A stretch of DNA of 64,000 nucleotides from DATHZQ01 sp963823505. Lineage in GTDB: Bacteria; Actinomycetota; Acidimicrobiia; Spongiisociales; UBA5794. The notes beneath the pieces were generated by a model that saw only the letters and a program-made list of their open reading frames with translations, was not told the DNA's origin and made no database searches. Location of the stretch: contig CAWGLY010000006.1 of assembly GCA_963823505.1 (NCBI GenBank), positions 248,001 to 312,000 on the forward strand. Direction: 5' to 3'. Of this stretch, positions 27,389 through 35,596 are shown piece by piece. The position numbers and the translations under genes are program-made. Position 1 is the first letter of the stretch. The number at the start of each line of letters is the position of its first letter.

Positions 27389-27734
27389 TGAGCCTCACCA
27401 CCGGATGAGTACCAAAGGCGCCAGGGGCCGCCGGCGGGGCGGAGCGGGTCTCACCTGCCGGGGACGGAGGGGGGCACCCGGCCAACGCACCTCGGGTCCG
27501 GCATCGGGTCCGCTCGCCGGACGAAGAGATACCGTCCACTCCAAGGAGACTGCGGAACAACGTCAGCTTGGGCTCGTGCTCGAGCTCGTGACGAGGCACG
27601 CCTTCGGTCCTGCGAGCCCGCACGACGCTTTGTTCAGCAGTCTCCCCCCTTCGGGCGGGCCGCTCGGGCCCGGGCATCAGCAGCCGGCTCGCCAAGAGGC
27701 TCGCCTATCCGCTGCGCCTTTTAGAGTCGGCGTC
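27389..27734. other. Gene-free GC-rich spacer between divergent genes
   Basis: About 350 nt with no recognisable gene on either strand. It contains G-rich tracts (for example GGACGGAGGGGGGCACCC) and short GC hairpins. At the right end, TAGAGT lies 7 nt before the thioesterase ATG and could be the -10 box of another leaderless promoter. Confidence 0.5.
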
Positions 27735-28226
27735 ATGGCATCACCAACACCGTCGGAAGTGGCGAAAGCCCTTGGCATCGACGACAGCACCGACATGCTC
27801 GAGATCATCGGGCGCTTGGAGTACTACATCGCGTTCAACAGGACTCTCGGTCTGGAGGTCGGCGAGGTCAGCGCCGAGAGGGCGACCTTCACCTTGGAAT
27901 CGCGACCCGACCTCATCGGGAACGCCCAGAAGAACGCACTCCATGGCGGCGTCATCTCGGCGAGCCTCGACGCCATCGGCGGCATGGTTGCGATGGCCGC
28001 TCTCGTCGAGAGGGCCGACACCGCAGAGCAGGCGCTTGCGTCACTCATGAAGGTCGGCACCATCGACCTGCGGGTGGACTACTTGCGACCTGCCACCGGC
28101 TCCTCCTTCGTGGCCAGCGCCTATCCGCAGCGCGTCGGCCGCACTGTCGCCGTGACCCGGATGGAGTTGCACGACGAGCGGGAGCGTCTCGTCGCCGTCG
28201 GGACCGGCACCTACATCGTCGGCTAG
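27735..28226 (+). CDS. PaaI-family hotdog thioesterase
   Basis: A 163-residue hotdog-fold protein. The active-site signature is NALHGGVISASLDAIGGM, where the H-G-G-V-I turn and a following Asp fit PaaI-type acyl-CoA thioesterases. The core strands TIDLRVDYLRPATGSSFVAS and RTVAVTRMELHDERERLVAV are canonical. The long open frame upstream lacks any similarity, so I start at MASPTPSEVAKALG. It converges with the fumarase gene 18 nt downstream. It would hydrolyse acyl-CoA thioesters in the cytoplasm; the acyl group is unknown. Confidence 0.85.
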   Translation: MASPTPSEVAKALGIDDSTDMLEIIGRLEYYIAFNRTLGLEVGEVSAERATFTLESRPDLIGNAQKNALHGGVISASLDAIGGMVAMAALVERADTAEQALASLMKVGTIDLRVDYLRPATGSSFVASAYPQRVGRTVAVTRMELHDERERLVAVGTGTYIVG

Positions 28227-28244
28227 CCGTGGTGGCGGGGAGCC

Positions 28245-29636
28245 CTACTCGATGACACCGCCTTCGGTCATCCGCTGGATATCCAGCAGCTCGTCGACCT
28301 GATCGGCAGTCAGCCAACCCTTCTCGACGACCACATCTCGCACGTTGCGACCGGTGGCGAATGCCTCCTTCGCGGCGACTGCGCCGTTGTCGTATCCGAT
28401 GTGGGGGTTGAGCGCCGTGACGACGATGATGTTGCGCTCCACGAGCGCCCTGCTGTGCTCGACATTGGCCTCGATGCCCTCGATGCAGCGCTCCCGGAAC
28501 GCGTCGGCCGCTGCGGACAGCAGCGAGATCGACTCCAGGAGGTTGTGAGCGATCAGCGGCATCATCACGTTCAGCTCGAAGTTGCCATTCGCCCCACCCC
28601 ACGTGACGGCGACATCGTTGCCGACGACCTGGCCCGCCACCTGCATCATCATCTCGGACATCACGGGGTTGACCTTGCCCGGCATGATCGACGACCCCGG
28701 CTGCAGAGACGGAAGCCGGATCTCACCGATGCCGGTGCGGGGGCCGCTCGACAACCAGCGCAGATCGTTGGCGATCTTGAAGAGCGACTGGGCGACGGTC
28801 TTGAGTGCTCCTGATGCGCTGACCGTTGCGTCCTTCGCCGCCTGCGCCTCGAAGTGATCGGCGGCCTCACGGAAGGGGTAGCCCGTGACTGCGGCCATGT
28901 CGGCGATGACAGCAGCGGCGAAGCCATCTGGTGCGTTCAGTCCCGTGCCGACGGCCGTTCCGCCGAGCGCCAGCTCGTCGAGCTCGGGCAGCACCCGCTC
29001 GACCCGCTCGACACCCTTGCGCACCTGCGCCGCATAGCCGCCGAATTCCTGGCCGAGCGTCACCGGGGTGGCATCCATGAGGTGGGTGCGACCGGACTTC
29101 ACCACCGTGGAGAACTCGTCGGCCTTGGCGGCGAGTGCGTCCGCAAGGCGGCTCAGCGCCGGCACGAGGTCCTCCCGCACCGCAGCCGCCGCCGCCACGT
29201 GGATTGCCGTTGGGATCACGTCGTTGGACGACTGGCCGAAGTTGACATGATCGTTCGGGTGTACGAGCCGCTCGCCTCCCAACTCGGCTCCGAGCATCAG
29301 GCCGGCTCGGTTGGCGATCACCTCGTTGGCGTTCGTGTTGGTCGATGTGCCCGAGCCGGTTTGGAAGATGTCGAGGACGAACTGATCGTCGAGAGCGCCG
29401 TCGCGCACCTCGTCGGCCGCTGCCGCAATGGTGGCGGCAAGCTCGGCGTCCACATGACCCTGCGGCCCGGAGATACGTGCGGCCGAGCCTTTGATGAGCC
29501 CGAGCGCCCAGATGAACCGCCGGCTGAAGCGAAGGTTGGATATGGGGAAGTTCTCGACGGCCCGCTGTGTGGAGGCGCCGTAGTAGGCGCCGTCCGGGAC
29601 GGAGACCTCTCCCATCGAGTCGCGTTCGGTGCGCAT
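28245..29636 (-). CDS. fumC: Class II fumarate hydratase
   Basis: A 463-residue fumarase of the aspartase/fumarase superfamily that interconverts fumarate and malate in the TCA cycle. Diagnostic stretches are MGEVSVPDGAYYGASTQRAV, FQTGSGTSTNTNANEVIANR, HPNDHVNFGQSSNDVIPTA, GRTHLMDATPVTLGQEF and the signature loop GSSIMPGKVNP near residue 315. The N-terminal residues resemble FumC rather than aspartase. AGGAG lies 6 nt before the chosen ATG; a TTG one codon earlier is too close to it. Monocistronic in appearance. Confidence 0.95.
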   Translation of the reverse strand: MRTERDSMGEVSVPDGAYYGASTQRAVENFPISNLRFSRRFIWALGLIKGSAARISGPQGHVDAELAATIAAAADEVRDGALDDQFVLDIFQTGSGTSTNTNANEVIANRAGLMLGAELGGERLVHPNDHVNFGQSSNDVIPTAIHVAAAAAVREDLVPALSRLADALAAKADEFSTVVKSGRTHLMDATPVTLGQEFGGYAAQVRKGVERVERVLPELDELALGGTAVGTGLNAPDGFAAAVIADMAAVTGYPFREAADHFEAQAAKDATVSASGALKTVAQSLFKIANDLRWLSSGPRTGIGEIRLPSLQPGSSIMPGKVNPVMSEMMMQVAGQVVGNDVAVTWGGANGNFELNVMMPLIAHNLLESISLLSAAADAFRERCIEGIEANVEHSRALVERNIIVVTALNPHIGYDNGAVAAKEAFATGRNVRDVVVEKGWLTADQVDELLDIQRMTEGGVIE

Positions 29637-29781
29637 CAATCGCTCCTGAGATCGAAGACGTATTGCTGATTGCGCCCAAGCCTAGGAATCCGAAGCCACG
29701 CCCGGGAGGGCCGGACGGCCCGAACCCGGGCCGTTTGGCGGCGACGTTGTCGCCCGGCCGCCGAACCCCCAGGCGCAGCCA

Positions 29782-29978
29782 TCATTCCAGGGTGTCCTCG
29801 ATCCAACGCGTCGCAAAATCCACGAACGACTGGGCTTCGAGCAACTCAGCCGTGCAATTGCCGACGACCCCGACCAAGGCAACGTCGCGGCCGATGTAGT
29901 CACGCAGAATCTGGGCGAAGTAGTCCCGTCGGCCCACTCGGCGACCCCGTCCGTGTCGTCAAGGCTCTCGATGACCAC
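29782..29978 (-). pseudogene. Small frameshifted ORF, hypothetical
   Basis: Downstream of the sirtuin gene, two overlapping frames read like one short protein. The first gives VVIESLDDTDGVAEWADG. The second, one base back, continues DYFAQILRDYIGRDVALVGV, then NCTAELLEAQSFVDFATRW and IEDTLE before the stop. The join is near 29930-29945. Either a base was lost (decay or assembly error) or only the second frame is used from a GTG (51 codons). I do not recognise the family. Similar minus-one breaks occur at two other loci in this window. Confidence 0.4.
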
Positions 29979-30045
29979 GTCCCCGACGGCGGCCCGCCTG
30001 TAGTGGCGGCGGGCGCCTGGGGTGTGTAGGCCATGCCGGCAGCCC

Positions 30046-30816
30046 TCAGGCCAGCGCCTTGGCCACCGCGGCCGGAACGACGTCGGTGACGTCACCATCG
30101 ATGCGAAGCGTGACCAGCGGGTTTCGATCGTGATCGGTCTCGCCGCGATTGACAATCGCATAGCGAGCCCCGGTCTCTGCGGCATGCAGCGGGATGTCGG
30201 CGGCCGGATAGACCACGAGCGATGATCCGAGGGCGAGCGCCAGATCGGCGTTCTCCGCAGCGGCCCGCGCCCGTCCCAGATCGACGGAGCGGAGGCTCTG
30301 CCCGAAGCTGATGGTGGCCGACTTCAGGTGCCCCCCACAGTGGCAGGCGGGGGCGTCGCCCGTCGCAACGAAGGTGGCAAAGTGGGGTGCAGGGTCGGTA
30401 CGTTCGCCACACGACTGGCATTCCACCAGCCGCACCGTCCCGTGGATCTCGACGAGTCGCGCAAGCGAAGTGCCCGCGGCGGCGTGGAGACCATCGACGT
30501 TCTGCGTCACCACCAGCTCGATCTTGCCCGCCTCTTCGAGCGTCGCAACGGCCTCGTGAGTGGCGTTGGGCGACGCCGAACCGAACTCGGCGTGGTCTTC
30601 GAGCTTCTGCTGCCAGTACGTGCGTCTGGCTTCGGCGGATCTCATGAAGTCCTGGTAGAAGACCGGGCGCCGCGTGTTCCAGACCCCCTCCGGGCCGCGA
30701 TAGTCCGGGATGCCGCTCGCCGTTGAGATTCCCGCACCGGTAAAGACAAGGATCCGCTGCGCGGTTTCGATCAGCTCGGCGAGCCGCTGCACCTTCTCGT
30801 TGCCGTCGGCGCTCAT
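30046..30816 (-). CDS. Sirtuin, NAD-dependent protein deacylase (Sir2 family)
   Basis: A 256-residue Sir2 enzyme that removes acyl groups from lysines while consuming NAD. Motifs are ILVFTGAGISTASGIPDYRG (NAD loop), LVVTQNVDGLHAAAGTS (Q-N-x-D), the catalytic His in VEIHGTVRLVECQSCGER, a zinc site of CxxC and a later CxC in APACHCGGHLKSATISFGQ, and LALALGSSLVVYPAADIP. I start at MSADGNEKVQRLAELI; a longer open frame exists, but the ATG overlaps the upstream gene's stop as ATGA. It lies a few kb from the NAD salvage genes, which would replace consumed NAD. Confidence 0.92.
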   Translation of the reverse strand: MSADGNEKVQRLAELIETAQRILVFTGAGISTASGIPDYRGPEGVWNTRRPVFYQDFMRSAEARRTYWQQKLEDHAEFGSASPNATHEAVATLEEAGKIELVVTQNVDGLHAAAGTSLARLVEIHGTVRLVECQSCGERTDPAPHFATFVATGDAPACHCGGHLKSATISFGQSLRSVDLGRARAAAENADLALALGSSLVVYPAADIPLHAAETGARYAIVNRGETDHDRNPLVTLRIDGDVTDVVPAAVAKALA

Positions 30817-31253
30817 TCGTCCGGCGATCCATCGAACCAAAGGAACAGCACGGCGACGAAGGCGATGATCGTGGCCGCCACCACCCCTTGCCGGGCCCAC
30901 AACCACAGGGACGATGCCCCGCTGAGGTCAACGGCTTGACGGAGTGGCTGATCGCCGTAGGCGAACTGGCGCAGCACCCGATCGCGTGCGGTGCCCTTGC
31001 CCACCACGCCGAAGCGGCCGCCGACGAGTGTGTCCTCGGGAACGACCTTTGCGGCCCGGACCTGCAAAGGTCGCGCCAGCCACAGAAGCAGCCCTATGAC
31101 TACGACACCGACCACCACGACTGCCAGGTTGTTCACTGCTACAAGACCAACCAGCCCGGCAATCCAGGCTCCCCAGAGGCGCGCCACCTCACCCAGATAC
31201 CGTCGCGCGTCATCGGCGCCTTCGAAGCCCCAATCGATCTCTGCATCGGCCAT
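30813..31253 (-). CDS. Small membrane protein, unknown function
   Basis: A 146-residue protein with two adjacent hydrophobic segments in the middle (WGAWIAGLVGLVAVNNLAVV and VVGVVVIGLLLWLA) and one near the C-terminus (GVVAATIIAFVAVLFLWF). A soluble loop between them includes VVPEDTLVGGRFGVVGKGTA. I do not recognise a family. AGGAG lies 6 nt before the ATG. Its stop overlaps the sirtuin start as ATGA, so the two are co-translated; whether they work together is unknown. Confidence 0.7.
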   Translation of the reverse strand: MADAEIDWGFEGADDARRYLGEVARLWGAWIAGLVGLVAVNNLAVVVVGVVVIGLLLWLARPLQVRAAKVVPEDTLVGGRFGVVGKGTARDRVLRQFAYGDQPLRQAVDLSGASSLWLWARQGVVAATIIAFVAVLFLWFDGSPDE

Positions 31254-31580
31254 CCGCTACTCCTATGTCAAGCGGCCCAGGCTGGGGCAGCTTGCGGGGT
31301 TCCTGGGTCTCGGCTCATGGTGCGGTGGATGACATCGATGATGTCTACGTTGGCGGACCGATCTGGATGCGAGCACGACACCGACGCCGAGGCTACCCGA
31401 TACCGGATGCACCCAGTTCCCAGGCCGAGGCGAATCTCGCCAACCAACAACTGCGCAAAGAACAGCTACAAGGCCCTCGCGGAGGTGCTGGCGCGCTTCT
31501 TACTGCGAACGCGGGAGGGGCATGCCCACGTCGGCGGTGCCCGCGACTTCTCCATCAGGCGACGAAAGTCGGCAAACGCA
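31254..31580. other. Gene-free region upstream of the sirtuin operon
   Basis: About 330 nt between the small membrane protein gene and a terminator. Short open frames on both strands have no recognisable family and no good ribosome binding sites. It must hold the promoter of the sirtuin operon, but I could not pick one out. Confidence 0.5.
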
Positions 31581-31605
31581 GTGTGGGGCCCCATGGGCCC
31601 CACAC
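31581..31605 (-). terminator. Strong hairpin terminator after the betaine-binding protein gene
   Basis: An 11-bp perfect stem (GTGTGGGGCCC pairing with its complement) closes a CAT triloop, 24 nt after the stop codon of the leftward binding-protein gene. On the leftward strand only TGCGTTTG follows, so the T-tract is poor; on the other strand CTTTC follows. The stem strength makes termination likely. Confidence 0.6.
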
Positions 31606-31629
31606 TTTCGGTTCAAACTGTCGCTGGGC

Positions 31630-32601
31630 CTACGGCAGCCATGCCTCCCATTCGTCAGCGTGGTCGGCTACCCACTTCTCCGCCACCGCAGCCGGGTCGT
31701 CGCCGTCGATCTCGACGGCCGGCAGCATCTCGAGCTGATCGTCGTTCGTCATCTGGAATGCCTGGAGGAAGGAGAACACCGTCGGTGCCTTCTCCTCGAG
31801 CAGCGCTGAGGCCGCCTTGAACAGCTCGTCCTCCGGGTAGTCGCAGTCGACGCCGCCATCACCGGCGGCAGCGCTGGAGCCACATTCCTCGTTGTAGGCG
31901 GGGAGCTCGACGTTGACGAGGTCGTACTTGGCAACCGCCGCAGTGGGCGTCCACCAATACAGGACGATGGGCTCACCGGCGGCGACCCTTGCGTCAACCT
32001 CGGCCACCGTGGCGGGCTCTGAGCCGGAGAAGACGACCTCGAGAGGCAAGCCGAGATTGGCGATGATCTGCTCGTCATACTGCGAGTACGAAGGATCGGT
32101 CCCGAGGAACCGCCCGTTGTCGCCGGTTTCCGCCGTCGCAAACAAGCCGGCCAGCGCTGGATCGGCGAAACCTTCCCACGTGGCGAGCGCGGGGTTCTCG
32201 TCGATCACGTACTGCGGCACGAACCAGCCGATCTTGCCGATCGCACCCAGCGGGCCGATGTCCACCACACTCGCCTCGTCAAAGTACGACTGCTCGGCCT
32301 CGGTGACACCTGACGGCCAGATCTCGAGCACGGCGTCGAGTGTGCCGTCCGCCATGCCGGTGAACATCGCATCGTTCTCGTTCACCTCGGTGATCTCGAC
32401 CGGGTAACCGAGTTCGTCTTCGATGATGATCTTTGCCACTTCGGCGTTCATCCGTGACGCCGTCCACGGGTTGACGATGAGGTTGATGGTTGGATTGTCG
32501 GGGTTCGGACCGTCGCCACCGCCGGCGTCTGCGTCGTCGTCACCGCCGCAGGCAGCCACGACGAGCACGAACGCCGTCAGTGTCATAAGGACTTTCTTCA
32601 T
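31630..32601 (-). CDS. Glycine betaine/choline-type ABC transporter substrate-binding lipoprotein
   Basis: A 323-residue OpuAC-like lipoprotein. The signal MKKVLMTLTAFVLVVAAC ends in a lipobox cysteine, followed by an acidic Gly/Asp linker. The mature part begins NPTINLIVNPWTASRMNAEV and has the VTEVNENDAMFTGMADGTLD-like lobe (here ITEVNENDAMFTGMADG), LEIWPSGVTE and PIVLYWWTPTAAVAKYDLVN. The tryptophans at these sites form the aromatic cage for quaternary amines in this family. GGAGGAGC precedes the ATG. It diverges from the ATPase-permease-dehydrogenase operon after only 41 nt, which together make an osmoprotectant import system. Confidence 0.9.
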   Translation of the reverse strand: MKKVLMTLTAFVLVVAACGGDDDADAGGGDGPNPDNPTINLIVNPWTASRMNAEVAKIIIEDELGYPVEITEVNENDAMFTGMADGTLDAVLEIWPSGVTEAEQSYFDEASVVDIGPLGAIGKIGWFVPQYVIDENPALATWEGFADPALAGLFATAETGDNGRFLGTDPSYSQYDEQIIANLGLPLEVVFSGSEPATVAEVDARVAAGEPIVLYWWTPTAAVAKYDLVNVELPAYNEECGSSAAAGDGGVDCDYPEDELFKAASALLEEKAPTVFSFLQAFQMTNDDQLEMLPAVEIDGDDPAAVAEKWVADHADEWEAWLP

Positions 32602-32620
32602 GGATGCTCCTCCGCAAGCT

Positions 32621-32636
32621 CTCCCGATATCGGGAG
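32621..32636. promoter_or_regulatory. Perfect 16-nt palindrome in the 41-nt divergent spacer
   Basis: CTCCCGATATCGGGAG is its own reverse complement. It lies between the divergent starts of the binding protein and the ATPase genes, and its right half contains the GGGAG that would serve as the ATPase gene's ribosome binding site. It is a good candidate operator for co-regulating both directions. The spacer is so short that promoter elements must extend into coding sequence or the ATPase transcript must be nearly leaderless. Confidence 0.5.
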
Positions 32637-32642
32637 ATCGTG

Positions 32643-33683
32643 ATGCCTAAATTACCCCGCATGGACTCTGCACGCCGACCATGCCTCGAAATCGACGACG
32701 TGTGGAAGGTGTTCGGCACAAAACCGGACCGGGCACTGGAACTTGCCGAAGCAGGCAGTTCTCGCTCAGACGTGCTCGAAGCGACGGGGTGCACCATCGC
32801 CGTCCGCCAGGTCGGCTTCGATGTCACCCCAGGCGAGACATTCGTGGTGATGGGGCTGTCCGGTTCGGGGAAATCGACCTTGATCCGCTGTATTGCCCAG
32901 CTGACCGAAGTCACCCGTGGCGTCGTGAGACTGGACGGCGAGGACCTGACCGACATGTCGGAGGATGAGCTTCGCCGCGTACGCCGCAAGAAGCTCTCGA
33001 TGGTGTTTCAGCACTTCGGGCTGCTGCCGCATCGCCGAGTCATCGACAACGTGGCGTACGGCCTCGAGGTCCAGGGCATCAGCAAACCGGAACGGCACGC
33101 CCGCGCCACAGAGGTGCTCGGCGTCGTCGGCCTGTCGGGTTGGGAGCAGCACTACCCGCAGCAGCTGTCCGGCGGAATGCAGCAGCGGGTCGGTCTGGCG
33201 AGGGCGCTGGCCGTCGACCCCGAAATCCTCTTCTTCGACGAGCCCTTCTCAGCGCTGGACCCGCTGATTCGCCGCGACATGCAGGACGAGCTGATCCGGC
33301 TCCAGGACAGCATGCACCGCACCATCGTGTTCATCACGCATGACTTTGCGGAGGCGATCAAGCTCGGAGATCGCATCGCCATCATGAAGGACGGCGCTCT
33401 TGACCAGATCGGCACCGCCGCTGAGCTGATCACTCACCCAGCGACCGACTACGTCCGCGAGTTCACCAAGGACATCCCCAAAGCCAAGGTACTCACCGCA
33501 GGCGATGTCATGCACGAGGTCGACGGCTCCGACCCGAGAGGCTCAGTCACCGCAGACGTCAGCGTCGAATCGCTCCTTCCCGGCCTGCTCGTCGATCCCC
33601 GACCGCTGGCCGTGCTCGACGACACGGGAGCCACGGTCGGGCTCGTCGATCGCGAAGCGGTCGCAGCGGTTCTGGGAACATGA
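32643..33683 (+). CDS. Glycine betaine/proline-type ABC transporter ATP-binding protein
   Basis: A 346-residue OpuAA/ProV-like ATPase. Motifs are Walker A MGLSGSGKSTLIRCI, the Q-loop FQHFGLLPHRRV, signature QLSGGMQQRVGLARALAV, Walker B ILFFDEPFSALDPLIRRDMQ, and FITHDFAEAIKLGDRIAIM. The C-terminal ~75 residues (AGDVMHEVDGS to the end) resemble one shortened CBS-like regulatory unit rather than the usual pair that senses ionic strength. I chose the ATG six nt after GGGAG; an ATG 18 nt later (MDSARRPCLEIDDVWKVFG) is nearly as good and would suit a leaderless message with TAAATT upstream. Overlaps the permease start as ATGA. Confidence 0.9.
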   Translation: MPKLPRMDSARRPCLEIDDVWKVFGTKPDRALELAEAGSSRSDVLEATGCTIAVRQVGFDVTPGETFVVMGLSGSGKSTLIRCIAQLTEVTRGVVRLDGEDLTDMSEDELRRVRRKKLSMVFQHFGLLPHRRVIDNVAYGLEVQGISKPERHARATEVLGVVGLSGWEQHYPQQLSGGMQQRVGLARALAVDPEILFFDEPFSALDPLIRRDMQDELIRLQDSMHRTIVFITHDFAEAIKLGDRIAIMKDGALDQIGTAAELITHPATDYVREFTKDIPKAKVLTAGDVMHEVDGSDPRGSVTADVSVESLLPGLLVDPRPLAVLDDTGATVGLVDREAVAAVLGT

Positions 33684-35596
33684 CGGCCGACGCCCCACCG
33701 GTCGTCGGTGGCCTGTCGTTCGCTTGGGTGCGGAAGGCGCTTCCCTGGGTGCTACTCGCTGCCGGGGTGGTCATCCTCCAAGCTTTCTTCGAGCCGGCCT
33801 TCCCTGCCCGTTTCGACACATCGCTCTCCGATCCTCTGGACTCGCTCGGCGACTGGATCAGGGAGAACCGGCGGTCGCACTGGCTCTTCGCCGGGTTCTT
33901 CAACCCGCTGAGCGACACCATCGACTGGGCGATCACCAGCGTCGAAAACGTGCTGCTGTGGCTGCCGTGGTACGTGGTGGTTGGGGCCGCGGTGCTGATC
34001 CCGGCGCGGGTGAAGATGTGGAAGCAGGGCGTACTCGCTGGGGCCGTGCTGGTGTACACCGGCCTGGTGGGGCTGTGGGAACCGACCATGCAGACGCTTG
34101 CGCTCATGTCGACCGCGGTGTTCATCGCCGTTCTCATCGGCGTCCCCCTCGGTGTTTGGGGGGCAATGCGGCCGCGGGTCGAGCAGGTGAGCCGGCCCAT
34201 CCTCGATGCCATGCAGACGGTTCCGGCATTCGTGTACTTCCTTCCCCTCATCGGGTTCTTCGGCGTCGGTGCGGTCAACGCCGCCGTGGCGACCGTGATC
34301 TACGCCCTCGCCCCCGTGGTCCGGCTGACCACCCTCGGGGTCCGCGAGGTCCCGCCGCACGCCGTGGAGTCGTCCCGCGTCTTCGGCGCAACCCGATTGC
34401 AGACGATGGTCAAAGTACAGATCCCGATGGCGCTACCCACGATTCTCACCGGACTCACCCAAACCATCATGATGGCCCTCGGCATCGTCGTGCTGGCGGC
34501 GCTCGTCGGAGCGGGAGGCCTCGGCGAGAACGTGTTCCAGAGCCTCTCGCAGCGCCGTACGGGCCGCGGCATCGGTGCGGGCATCGCGATCGTTGCCGTT
34601 GCGATGGTGCTCGAGCGCGTGTGGCGCAGCGCCGCCACCCTCGACCCGACGCAGCGAGCTCCCAAGCGCTGGCGTCGCATCGGCCTGGCGGGCCTGGTGG
34701 CGGCCGCCGTGGTCGGACGGGCCTTGGGGTGGATTGCGTTTCCCGATGCCTGGGGGCTCAGCGTCTTCGATCCCGTCGACACGGCCGTCGTGTGGGCTCG
34801 CGACAACCTGTCGTGGCTGACCCGCCCCACCAACGACTTCATCGTCGCAAGCATCATCGTCCCCGTCAGGGACCTGCTCACGGAACACGTCGCCTGGCCC
34901 GTCATGGTCTTCGTCACGGCGTGGGCGTGCTGGCGCGTCAAAGGCTGGAAGCTGGCCCTGTTCGCAGGTTCCGCCGTCGCAATCATCGGCCTCATAGGAA
35001 TGTGGGAGCTCTCGATCGACACCCTCGTCCAGGTGATGACTGCGGCGCTCATCGCCGTTGCCATCGCCATACCGATCGGCATGTGGGCGGGGCGGAAACC
35101 CAGGGTGGAAGCCGCGCTCGGACCAGTGCTCGATGCGCTCCAAACCATCCCATCGCTGGTGTACATCATTCCCGTGGTGATCCTGTTCACGGTCGGCGTC
35201 GTGCCGGGCATCATCGCATCGGTGCTGTACGCCATCGTCCCCGGCATCCGTATCACTGCGCTTGGCATCCGCCAAGTCCCGGAGGAGACCGTCGAAGCAT
35301 CTCGTACGTTCGGGGCAACACCCCGCCAGACGATGCTTGGGGTGCGTATCCCTCTCGCAGGGACCACCATCATGGCGGCCATCAACCAGGTGATCATGAT
35401 GGTGTTGGCGATGGTGATCATCGCCGGGTTCGTCGGAGGAGGCGGCCTCGGGTTCGAGACCATCCGGGCGCTCACCCGCAGCCTGTTCGGGCTCGGCTTC
35501 GAAGTCGGGCTCGCTCTGGTGCTCATGGCGATGGTCCTCGATCGATACACCCAGGCATGGGGAGACCGCTTCCGGCCCCCCGCCGGCAACCCGTGA
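33680..35596 (+). CDS. Tandem-fused ABC permease for quaternary amines (two ProW/OpuAB domains)
   Basis: A 638-residue protein with two complete BPD_transp_1 units in one chain. Unit 1 (about residues 1-320) contains the EAA loop VREVPPHAVESSRVFGATRL; unit 2 (about 340-638) contains IRQVPEETVEASRTFGATPR. Both are preceded by a similar amphipathic region with the end WEPTMQTLALMSTAV in one and WELSIDTLVQVMTAA in the other, showing an internal duplication. A normal transporter uses two copies of a ~300-residue permease; here one polypeptide could form the whole channel and allow the halves to diverge. Coupled by 4-nt overlaps to the ATPase before and the dehydrogenase after it. Confidence 0.92.
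   Translation: MTADAPPVVGGLSFAWVRKALPWVLLAAGVVILQAFFEPAFPARFDTSLSDPLDSLGDWIRENRRSHWLFAGFFNPLSDTIDWAITSVENVLLWLPWYVVVGAAVLIPARVKMWKQGVLAGAVLVYTGLVGLWEPTMQTLALMSTAVFIAVLIGVPLGVWGAMRPRVEQVSRPILDAMQTVPAFVYFLPLIGFFGVGAVNAAVATVIYALAPVVRLTTLGVREVPPHAVESSRVFGATRLQTMVKVQIPMALPTILTGLTQTIMMALGIVVLAALVGAGGLGENVFQSLSQRRTGRGIGAGIAIVAVAMVLERVWRSAATLDPTQRAPKRWRRIGLAGLVAAAVVGRALGWIAFPDAWGLSVFDPVDTAVVWARDNLSWLTRPTNDFIVASIIVPVRDLLTEHVAWPVMVFVTAWACWRVKGWKLALFAGSAVAIIGLIGMWELSIDTLVQVMTAALIAVAIAIPIGMWAGRKPRVEAALGPVLDALQTIPSLVYIIPVVILFTVGVVPGIIASVLYAIVPGIRITALGIRQVPEETVEASRTFGATPRQTMLGVRIPLAGTTIMAAINQVIMMVLAMVIIAGFVGGGGLGFETIRALTRSLFGLGFEVGLALVLMAMVLDRYTQAWGDRFRPPAGNP

Noticed and set aside
27450..27490. Shared short motif with the 57.1-kb spacer (G-tract followed by ACCC and CAACGCAC).
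   Set aside because: The similarity is only about 25 loosely matching nt in GC-rich spacers; not enough to call a repeat family.
24645..27695. One continuous frame of more than 1000 codons that could look like an MFS-phosphoribosyltransferase fusion.
   Set aside because: The upstream part is out of frame with the MFS protein. The two real genes overlap by 4 nt as GTGA and have complete separate domains.
31258..31275. TTGACA-like hexamer just before the small membrane protein gene.
   Set aside because: Only about 14 nt separate it from the start codon and an AGGAG ribosome binding site lies between, so it cannot be a -35 box for this gene.
33505..35592. A long in-frame extension before the choline-dehydrogenase-like start.
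   Set aside because: It lies over the permease in another frame, has no similarity to any family and is Arg/His-rich; the GTG at the permease stop is the start.
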